A DNA stretch of 33,743 nt from CAJQQY01 sp964352225 (GTDB lineage Bacteria > Bacteroidota > Bacteroidia > Chitinophagales > Saprospiraceae), in contig CAYGRM010000022.1 in NCBI GenBank assembly GCA_964352225.1, positions 1-33,743 on the forward strand, read 5' to 3'. The first letter of the stretch is position 1. Each line of letters opens with the position of its first letter. Position numbers and translations under genes: made by a program. A model generated the notes under the pieces. It saw only the letters and a list, made by a program, of their open reading frames with translations. It searched no databases and was not told the DNA's origin. Positions 26,737 to 33,743 of this stretch are shown in pieces.

Positions 26737-29700
26737 ATGAATACACTTAAAAAAACATTCTTTTCCTTAATCTGCTTGGTTTGTTGTTTTGGAGCTAGTG
26801 CTCAAACACTCACTTGCAATAACTTAGTACACATTTCTCTTGATGAGAATTGTACAGCTACAGTTGGTCCTGACCAAATTTTGGAAGGTTCATATTCTAA
26901 CTACAATAACTTCACAGTTACATTTGCAGCCACAGGTTTACCATTAGTTTTGAATAGTTCGCATGTAGGGCAAACTATTTCAGCTAAAGTAACCCATATA
27001 GGAGGCAACTCCTGTTGGGGAAATATCTTAGTACAAGATAAATGGATCCCAGCTTTGTCTTGCGAAGATCACGCTGTTGATTGTGATGATTCAACTACAC
27101 CAACAGATCTGGGTTTTCCCGTAGCAGCAGGAGTAGTAGTTATCCCTGCAGGAGCTAATACTTGGACTCTGATTGGACATGATCCATGTGGTCCAGCTAC
27201 ATTGGTTTCGTCTGATGTTCTGTCAGGTGACTTATGTGCAGGAACTAGAAAGATAGTGCGTACATGGACTGCTACAGATGGTTCAGGAAATGCAACTTCA
27301 TGTACTGAAACTATTTCAATAGCACCTACAACTATTGCTGATGTAATTGCTGACCTTCCTGCGAATATTACTTTAGAATGTGGTGCTGCCTTGCCGCCAG
27401 TAATGACTGAAATTGGATGTTCCAACATTGGTATCGCGCTCGATGGAACGCCAAATGTTATTAACATTTGTGATGGTTCTTTCAAGGTTTTACGAAAATA
27501 TATCCTGGTTGATTGGTGTGATAATTCTACTTTTACTTATACACAAATCATTAAAGTGTTAGATACTGAAGCACCAGTATTTACATGTGGACCAGATATT
27601 ACCATTTCTACCAACTCTAACAGTTGTTTTGGAGCGACTCAGTTGCCATCAATACCTGGATCATTTTCAGATTGTAGTAATAATGTAACATTTACAAAAA
27701 CGGCTTCACAAGGAACGTTGAATGGTAATCTTTTAACTAATCTTCCTTTAGGCCCTACTACAGTTACTTACACCGCTGAAGATGCATGTGGAAATGAGTC
27801 AACTTGTTCTTACACTATAACAGTAAAAGATGAAATTGTACCAATTGCAATTTGTGATGAATATACTATTGTAGGATTAGGGTCAAATGGATTGGCTTCT
27901 ATTCCAGCGACTACATTTGATGACGGCAGTTTTGATAACTGTGGAATTACTCAAATGTTAGTAAGAAGAATGGATAACCCAGCTTGTTCAGGATCTGACG
28001 GAACTTCATTTGCAGCATCAGTACCATTTTCCTGTTGTGATAAAAACACTATTGTAATGGTTGAATTTCAAGTAAAAGATGCAGCAGGAAATGTGAACTC
28101 ATGTATGGTAGAAGTAGAAGTACAAGATAAAATAAATCCAACAGTAATTTGTCCATCAAATAAAAACGTTGATTGTTCGGCAACTTACTTAGATTATATA
28201 GTAGTAGGGCAACCTTTACCAGCTGCCGCAATATTAGCCAATGGAGCAGCTAACGCAACAGATAACTGCTCAGGAGTTGTACTTACCAATAATGTAGTTT
28301 CTAACACAGTAAATTGTGGAGCGGGAATAATTACCATTGCATGGACAGCAACAGATGCAGGAGGAAGAACATCTTCTTGTATCCAAAGATACTTCGTTGC
28401 TAATAATGATCCATTTTACATTAATGTAAATAATGATTTAGATCCAAATGATGATGTTGTATGGCCATTAGATTATACAGCAACAACATGTGGAACTGGT
28501 TTAGAACCTGATGATTTATCATCTCCATACAACTACCCGGTAATTAATGAAGGAGAATGTAATAATGTAGCTGTTGGTCATGAGGATCTTGTACTTATTT
28601 TTGGAGTAGGTGATGCTTGTATGAAAATATTAAGAAAATGGTATATAATTGATTGGTGTCAAGCACAAAACAACCAAGACCCAACAGTACCTGGCCCAGG
28701 TGTATGGCACTATACACAAGTGATCAAAGTAATTAACTCTAGTGATCCAACTGTAACTGTAATTAATTTCCCATCAGTAATAGATAACTATGATTCAAAT
28801 TGTGGAAACGCATTTGCCGCATTTCCTATCACAGTTGATGATGATTGTACAGCACCTGCTAATATTGTTGTTACTTGGGTATTCTCTAGAGTAGTATCTA
28901 CTAACCCAGAAGTATTGCAAACAATTTCTTCGGGGGCAGGTTTATCTGCTTCAGGAGCATTTGCAAATGGATCTTACAAATTAGTATACACCGTAAAAGA
29001 CGGATGTGGCAATACAGTTTGGAAAACACATTACTTTACTGTTAAAGATTCTAAGAAACCTACACCAGTTTGTATTTTTGGACTGGCAACTACAGTAATG
29101 CCATCAAGCGGAACTGTTACAATTTGGGCATCTGATTTCGAATCAGGTTCTTCATACGATAACTGTACTGCATACGATAATTTACATTTCTCCTTTTCAC
29201 AAAATATCAACAACACTAATATCACAATTGCTTGTGCTGATATCCCATCTAATGGATTGTACCCTGTTACATTATATGTGACTGATGCAGCAGGAAACTT
29301 TGATTTCTGTTCAACATTCATCAATGTACAAGATCCAAACGGAGCTTGTGGATCACCAACTGCTTTGATTAATGGTATTATCGAAAACGAGAACGAAGAG
29401 GTGATTGAAGATGTAACAGTTAGTTTGAGTAACAATACTGGTATGAACTTACCAGTAGTTACAGGAGTAGATGGAACTTACGAATTCGGAATAGGTTACG
29501 GAGCTTATGATGTAACTCCAGAGAAAAATATCAACTACTTGAACGGAGTAACTACTTTTGACTTGGTATTAATTTCTAAGCATATTTTAGGAACACAATT
29601 ATTAGATTCTCCTTATAAATTAATTGCAGCTGATGCAAATAATTCTAAGACGATAACGGTTTTAGATATCGTGAAATTGAGAGCATTAATTCTTCATATT

Positions 29701-30576
29701 GATGATGAATTGGCTAACAATACATCATGGAGATTTGTAGATGCGAACCATGTATTTGGAACTAATGTATTTGATTTCCCTGAGTACGTAGCATTAGATG
29801 GACAAACTTTTGACCCAGTAAACTTTATTGCTGTAAAAGTCGGTGACGTTAACGGAACAGCTTCTCCAAATAGTTTGTTAGGATCTGATACAAGAATTTT
29901 TGACGGTAACTTAACGCTTTCATTAGAGGCTTCACAAGTTACAGAAGGAGAAACATTTACAGTTGACTTCCGAGCTAGCGAATTCAAAAACATTGAAGGT
30001 TTTCAATTCACATTAGGATTTGATAACAGCGCAGTAGAATTCGTAGATGTTAAATCTAACTTAGTAGGATTGAGTGCTAATAACTTCGGTTTGACAAAAT
30101 TGAATGAAGGTGTAATCACTATTTCTTGGAACTCCAGCCAAGAGGTAACTGTAGCGAATGATGATGTATTATTCTCGATCATTTTTGTTGCAAACAAAGC
30201 AGTAAGCACGAAAGAATTATTAAGCATCAATTCTCGATATACAGAGTCTGAAGCTTATTCAAATTCAGATTTATACAACGTAGTTTTAGAATTTAACGGA
30301 TCAACAGTATCTAGCGGATTCGAATTATTTCAAAATGTACCAAACCCATTCAAAGCAGAAACTACTATTGGCTTCAATATGCCACAAGCGGGAGCGGTTA
30401 CTTTGACGATCTACGATGTATCAGGAAGAGTTTTAAGATTGATAGAAATAGAAGCAGTTAAAGGTGCTAACTCTGTAAATGTAAGCAGAGAAGGAATCGA
30501 TGCAACTGGAGTTCTATACTATCAATTGGAAACAGCTACTGAAACAGCGACTAAGAAAATGATTTTGGTGGACTAA
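26737..30576 (+). CDS. T9SS type-A secreted protein with HYR-like, dockerin-like and cohesin-like modules (paralog 1)
   Basis: A 1279-residue T9SS substrate. The signal peptide ends FGASAQ (residue 23). A region with paired cysteines follows, then HYR/Ig-like domains, for example about 275-370 (DTEAPVFTC to TVKD) and neighbours with the same DAAGN or DACGN turn. Near 870-930 a carboxypeptidase-regulatory-like segment (INGIIENENEEVIEDV) leads into a dockerin-like pair of helices with calcium loops (GVTTFDLVLISKHILG; ADANNSKTITVLDIVKLRALIL; about 932-1038). A cohesin-like domain (about 1055-1186: FTVDFRASEFKNIEGFQFTL, FVDV, ISWNSS, LFSIIF) precedes the type-A sorting domain (1194-1279: QNVPNPF, TLTIYDVSGRVL, GVLYYQLET, KKMILVD). 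Use of C-ending Asn, Tyr and Phe codons is higher than in its paralog, suggesting strong expression. Matrix or adhesion role is inferred. Confidence 0.85.
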   Translation: MNTLKKTFFSLICLVCCFGASAQTLTCNNLVHISLDENCTATVGPDQILEGSYSNYNNFTVTFAATGLPLVLNSSHVGQTISAKVTHIGGNSCWGNILVQDKWIPALSCEDHAVDCDDSTTPTDLGFPVAAGVVVIPAGANTWTLIGHDPCGPATLVSSDVLSGDLCAGTRKIVRTWTATDGSGNATSCTETISIAPTTIADVIADLPANITLECGAALPPVMTEIGCSNIGIALDGTPNVINICDGSFKVLRKYILVDWCDNSTFTYTQIIKVLDTEAPVFTCGPDITISTNSNSCFGATQLPSIPGSFSDCSNNVTFTKTASQGTLNGNLLTNLPLGPTTVTYTAEDACGNESTCSYTITVKDEIVPIAICDEYTIVGLGSNGLASIPATTFDDGSFDNCGITQMLVRRMDNPACSGSDGTSFAASVPFSCCDKNTIVMVEFQVKDAAGNVNSCMVEVEVQDKINPTVICPSNKNVDCSATYLDYIVVGQPLPAAAILANGAANATDNCSGVVLTNNVVSNTVNCGAGIITIAWTATDAGGRTSSCIQRYFVANNDPFYINVNNDLDPNDDVVWPLDYTATTCGTGLEPDDLSSPYNYPVINEGECNNVAVGHEDLVLIFGVGDACMKILRKWYIIDWCQAQNNQDPTVPGPGVWHYTQVIKVINSSDPTVTVINFPSVIDNYDSNCGNAFAAFPITVDDDCTAPANIVVTWVFSRVVSTNPEVLQTISSGAGLSASGAFANGSYKLVYTVKDGCGNTVWKTHYFTVKDSKKPTPVCIFGLATTVMPSSGTVTIWASDFESGSSYDNCTAYDNLHFSFSQNINNTNITIACADIPSNGLYPVTLYVTDAAGNFDFCSTFINVQDPNGACGSPTALINGIIENENEEVIEDVTVSLSNNTGMNLPVVTGVDGTYEFGIGYGAYDVTPEKNINYLNGVTTFDLVLISKHILGTQLLDSPYKLIAADANNSKTITVLDIVKLRALILHIDDELANNTSWRFVDANHVFGTNVFDFPEYVALDGQTFDPVNFIAVKVGDVNGTASPNSLLGSDTRIFDGNLTLSLEASQVTEGETFTVDFRASEFKNIEGFQFTLGFDNSAVEFVDVKSNLVGLSANNFGLTKLNEGVITISWNSSQEVTVANDDVLFSIIFVANKAVSTKELLSINSRYTESEAYSNSDLYNVVLEFNGSTVSSGFELFQNVPNPFKAETTIGFNMPQAGAVTLTIYDVSGRVLRLIEIEAVKGANSVNVSREGIDATGVLYYQLETATETATKKMILVD

Positions 30577-30636
30577 TCTTAATTTTTAGATCAGGATTAT
30601 AATACTAATTATTTTTTCTAGATAAATTTTAAAAAG

Positions 30637-30675
30637 AAGCACCTCTTACAATCGTAAGAGGTGCTTTCTTTTTTT
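30637..30675 (+). terminator. Terminator of the first type-A gene
   Basis: AAGCACCTCTTAC (30637-30649) and its perfect complement (30654-30666) form a 13-pair stem with an AATC loop, followed by TCTTTTTTT. A textbook intrinsic terminator, 60 bases after the stop. Confidence 0.9.
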
Positions 30676-30726
30676 AGCTTTAAAAATAGTTTGTTCTATA
30701 TATTTTTTTTATTTTTGACAGTAATA

Positions 30727-30734
30727 TATCTTTG
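30727..30734 (+). promoter_or_regulatory. Possible -7 element of the second type-A gene
   Basis: TATCTTTG matches TAnnTTTG, but the nearest TTTG boxes are 9 and 33 bases upstream, outside the normal spacing. It lies in the 354-base spacer after the terminator; nothing else there stands out. Confidence 0.3.
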
Positions 30735-30930
30735 TATATACCCAAAACCCGTCGTTTAAAATTCCCACTTACCGTTATTTCCATTTTTTTGTTTTTTTCG
30801 ATAGAAAAAACAATGCAAGTTTTCAATGTCAAAAAACATAGTTTTTTGTTGAATTTATTGACTCAATGATTGATTTCAAAGTCATATTTCCACGGAATTA
30901 ACAAAAAACGCTTTCCCAAAAAAAAATCTC

Positions 30931-33735
30931 ATGAGCAGTCAAAAGTCACTTCACCTTATCATACAACTATTTTTGGTTTTTATTATTTTTTCAAACCAAA
31001 TGAGCGCTAAGAGCAATTCTAGTCTTGATTTTTTTTATAAAAAAAATACAACAGACGTTATTGCACCTGTTGCCATTTGCGATCAAAATACGATTGTAGC
31101 AATTGGTCAAGATGGAACTGCGATTTCTCCAGCGAGCACCTTTGATGATGGAAGTACGGACAACGTAGGAATTGTCTTGATGGAAGTAAGAAGAATGAAT
31201 AATCCAGCTTGTCCTGGTTCGAATGGAACTAATTTTGGCCCAACGGTTCCATTTTTTTGTTGTGATATTGGTTCAATTGTGATGGTAGAATTTAGAGTTT
31301 CGGATGCCGCAGGTAATACCAATTCATGCATGGTGGAAGTAGAAGCGCAAGATAAATTAGTACCACTCATCAATTGTCCTGCGGATTTGAGTATTCTTTG
31401 CACCGACTATCCCAATCCGAGTTTGACTGGTGAAGCTACCGCAGTTGATAATTGTGTTGCGAATGTAAGTGTCACCTATGATGATATTTCCATAACTGAA
31501 AATGACTGTGGCGAGGGAGAAATTACGAGAGTTTGGACAGCTACGGCAGGGACTGGACCATATAGTACGGCATCTTGTATTCAAATAATTACGGTTACAA
31601 ATCCAAGTTATTTTCAAGAAAGTGATATCACTTGGCCAATAGATTATACTGCACCGACTTGTGGAATAGGTCTTGAACCAGAGAATTTGCCTTCACCTTA
31701 TAATGAACCAGTATTGGATGAAGGTAATTGCAATAATGTAGCAGTAGGTCACAACGATCAAATTTTAGAATTTGGTGGAGCAGATGCTTGCTTGAAAATA
31801 TTAAGAAAATGGTATGTGGTCGACTGGTGCCAAGCATCTGGGAATCCTGATCCTACTCAACCCGGGCCAGGTATTTGGCATTACAGCCAAGTTCTAAAAA
31901 TTACCAATTCTGCAGATCCTGTGATTACCAATTTTAATGGAGCTGCAGTCATTGATAATTACGAAGCAAATTGTGGAAGTACAACTGCGACATTTGAAAT
32001 AATGGCTGAGGATGATTGTACGGATCAGGCATTGCTTGATTATTCTTGGGAGTTTAGCACAGGACTTTCTGGAAGTGGCAATTCTGCGGTGGGAGTATTT
32101 CCAAATGGGAATTATTCTTTGACTTTTACTATCGATGACCAATGTGGTAATTCAGTTTGGCAAATACATGATTTTGAAGTGAAGGATGCTAAGTTACCAA
32201 CTCCCGTTTGCCTTTTTGGGATAGCGTCGGTAGTGATGCCTTCCTCTGGTTCAGTAACTATTTGGGCTTCTGATTTTGAAGATGGAAGTAGTTATGATAA
32301 TTGTACGGCTTATGATGATTTGCAATTTTCGTTTTCGCCTGATGTAAATATGGTTAGTATGAATATTGATTGCTCTGATATTCCTGGGGATGGGTTGGTG
32401 CCTATTTCAATTTATGTAACGGATGAAGAAGGGAATCAAGACTTTTGTTCTACGTTTGTTTTAATACAAGATCCGTATGGCTCTTGTTGTTCATGTTCTC
32501 CAATTCTTACAGGGACGATTGAAAATGAAAATCAAGAATTAATCGAGGAGGTAACGGTAACGATTGAAAATTTAAGTAGTGGACCATTTTATCCAGTTGT
32601 TACTGGGCCAAGTGGTAATTTTTATTTTAATATTTATATCAACGAAGATGTTGACATTGTTGCCAAAAAGGATATTAATCATCTTAATGGAGTAACCACC
32701 TATGATTTGGTTTTGATCGCAAAGCATATTTTAGGAACGGAACTTTTGGATTCACCTTATAAGATAATTGCTGCGGATGCGAATCATTCCGAGTCGGTAA
32801 CCACTTTAGATTTAGTAAAACTGAGGGCCTTGATCTTGCATATTGACGATGAATTGGAGAATAATGAATCATGGAGATTCGTAGATGCAAATTATGTTTT
32901 CCCAAATCCAATTAATCCATTTGAGGAGGAGTTTCCAGAAATAGTAGCCTATGAAGCAGGGTCATCGGATCCTGCAAATTTTGTTGCCATAAAAGTTGGA
33001 GATGTCAATGGAACCGCTTTGCCAAATAGCTTACTTGGCTCAGATGTGCGAACTATTGATGGGGAAATAACAATACATTTACAAGATGAAGAATTAGCGA
33101 AAGGAGAAAAATTTACCGTTGATTTTCGAGCTAAGGATTTTAAAAATATCGAAGGCTATCAGTTCACTTTAGGATTTGAAAAAGAGGTAGTGGAATTTGT
33201 AGATGTGATTCCAAATTTAGAAGGATTGAGTGAAGCGAATTTTGGTTTGACAAAATTGGAGGAAGGAATAATAACAACTAGTTGGAATAGTACGAAGGGA
33301 GTTGATTTGGATAAAAATGCCATTTTGTTTTCCATGACTTTTGAAGCTAAATCGAGAGGAGATATAGCAGATGTTTTTCAAATAAATTCTCGATACACAG
33401 TTGCAGAAGCTTATTCAGGAAATGAACTGTATGAGGTGAAATTAGCTTTTGAAAATAACCAAGCAATTACAAAAGAATTTGAGTTGTATCAAAATGTACC
33501 GAATCCTTTTGATGAAGAAACTATGATTAGTTTTTATTTGCCAAAATCAGAATCTGTTACTTTAAAAATATATGACATCTCAGGTCGAGTTTTATCATTA
33601 GAGAAATTGGAAGGTGTAAAAGGATTAAACTCGATAAAAATAAACAAAGCCGATTTCGAAGCGACGGGAGTACTTTATTATCAAGTTAAGACCAATAAAA
33701 AGACCATAACAAAAAAAATGATCCTCGTGGATTGA
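30931..33735 (+). CDS. T9SS type-A secreted protein with HYR-like, dockerin-like and cohesin-like modules (paralog 2)
   Basis: A complete 934-residue paralog of the preceding gene lacking about the first 350 residues of that protein after the signal. The signal peptide runs to about SNQMSAK (residue 27). From residue 45 it aligns along its length: APVAICDQNTIVAIG, MEVRRMNNPACPG, WYVVDWCQA, and TPVCLFGIASVVMPSSG. The dockerin-like segment lies at about 580-690 (GVTTYDLVLIAKHILG; ADANHSESVTTLDLVKLRALIL), the cohesin-like domain at about 713-840 (FTVDFRAKDFKNIEGYQFTL, TSWNST, LFSMTF) and the type-A sorting domain at 849-934 (QNVPNPF, TLKIYDISGRVL, KKMILVD). Codon use is strongly A/T-ending, unlike paralog 1. 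It arose by tandem duplication; separate terminator and spacer indicate independent transcription. Confidence 0.85.
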   Translation: MSSQKSLHLIIQLFLVFIIFSNQMSAKSNSSLDFFYKKNTTDVIAPVAICDQNTIVAIGQDGTAISPASTFDDGSTDNVGIVLMEVRRMNNPACPGSNGTNFGPTVPFFCCDIGSIVMVEFRVSDAAGNTNSCMVEVEAQDKLVPLINCPADLSILCTDYPNPSLTGEATAVDNCVANVSVTYDDISITENDCGEGEITRVWTATAGTGPYSTASCIQIITVTNPSYFQESDITWPIDYTAPTCGIGLEPENLPSPYNEPVLDEGNCNNVAVGHNDQILEFGGADACLKILRKWYVVDWCQASGNPDPTQPGPGIWHYSQVLKITNSADPVITNFNGAAVIDNYEANCGSTTATFEIMAEDDCTDQALLDYSWEFSTGLSGSGNSAVGVFPNGNYSLTFTIDDQCGNSVWQIHDFEVKDAKLPTPVCLFGIASVVMPSSGSVTIWASDFEDGSSYDNCTAYDDLQFSFSPDVNMVSMNIDCSDIPGDGLVPISIYVTDEEGNQDFCSTFVLIQDPYGSCCSCSPILTGTIENENQELIEEVTVTIENLSSGPFYPVVTGPSGNFYFNIYINEDVDIVAKKDINHLNGVTTYDLVLIAKHILGTELLDSPYKIIAADANHSESVTTLDLVKLRALILHIDDELENNESWRFVDANYVFPNPINPFEEEFPEIVAYEAGSSDPANFVAIKVGDVNGTALPNSLLGSDVRTIDGEITIHLQDEELAKGEKFTVDFRAKDFKNIEGYQFTLGFEKEVVEFVDVIPNLEGLSEANFGLTKLEEGIITTSWNSTKGVDLDKNAILFSMTFEAKSRGDIADVFQINSRYTVAEAYSGNELYEVKLAFENNQAITKEFELYQNVPNPFDEETMISFYLPKSESVTLKIYDISGRVLSLEKLEGVKGLNSIKINKADFEATGVLYYQVKTNKKTITKKMILVD

Positions 33736-33743
33736 TAAAAAAC

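Noticed and set aside
27069..27485. 138-codon open frame on the minus strand
   Set aside because: Antisense to the first type-A protein; its openness follows from the biased codon use of the sense gene.

Overview
The window is A+T-rich DNA from a member of the Bacteroidota. The gene content fits a gliding or adhesive member of the Saprospiria (Lewinella/Saprospiraceae-like); that rank is an inference from protein style, not from a marker gene. The evidence for Bacteroidota is direct: two kinds of type IX secretion system (T9SS) C-terminal sorting domain, a PorP/SprF protein, a PorE-like OmpA protein, a TonB-dependent receptor with a Bacteroidota-style promoter (TTG, 19 bases, TAnnTTTG), and start sites that mostly lack Shine-Dalgarno sequences. 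No tRNA, rRNA, CRISPR array, transposase or phage gene was seen.

Layout. (1) 1-2870: recR and a large glycosyltransferase in one operon, ending in a hairpin terminator. (2) 2889-8322: a TonB-dependent receptor (minus strand) divergent from a membrane-anchored 5'-nucleotidase, then an M20 amidohydrolase; two dispersed palindromic repeats flank the amidohydrolase. (3) 8447-12100: an orphan MacB/FtsX-type ABC permease, a repeat-rich spacer with four hairpins, and a lipoprotein M64 peptidase. (4) 12378-20545: a three-gene surface cassette made of a giant type-B T9SS adhesin, its PorP/SprF partner and a PorE-like peptidoglycan-binding OmpA protein. (5) 20885-25474: a second giant type-B adhesin built from alternating repeat modules. 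(6) 25475-26736: 1.3 kb without a convincing gene, holding a 161-bp palindromic element, a consensus promoter with a 17-codon ORF, and a probable long leader for the next gene. (7) 26737-33735: two tandem paralogous type-A T9SS proteins, each with HYR-like, dockerin-like and cohesin-like modules before the sorting domain.

How it works together. More than half of the window encodes proteins destined for the cell surface or beyond. The type-B adhesins would be exported by T9SS, whose core genes are elsewhere, and retained with the help of PorP/SprF; the PorE-like protein would tie the complex to peptidoglycan. The type-A paralogs would be exported by the same system and may associate through cohesin-dockerin contacts. 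The receptor, nucleotidase, amidohydrolase and M64 peptidase look like nutrient-scavenging functions of the envelope. The points most worth a second look are the cohesin plus dockerin plus sorting-domain architecture, the alternating modules of the second adhesin, the glycosyltransferase whose phosphoglycosyltransferase core has been excised, three promoters placed exactly four bases from an ATG, and several intergenic palindromic elements.
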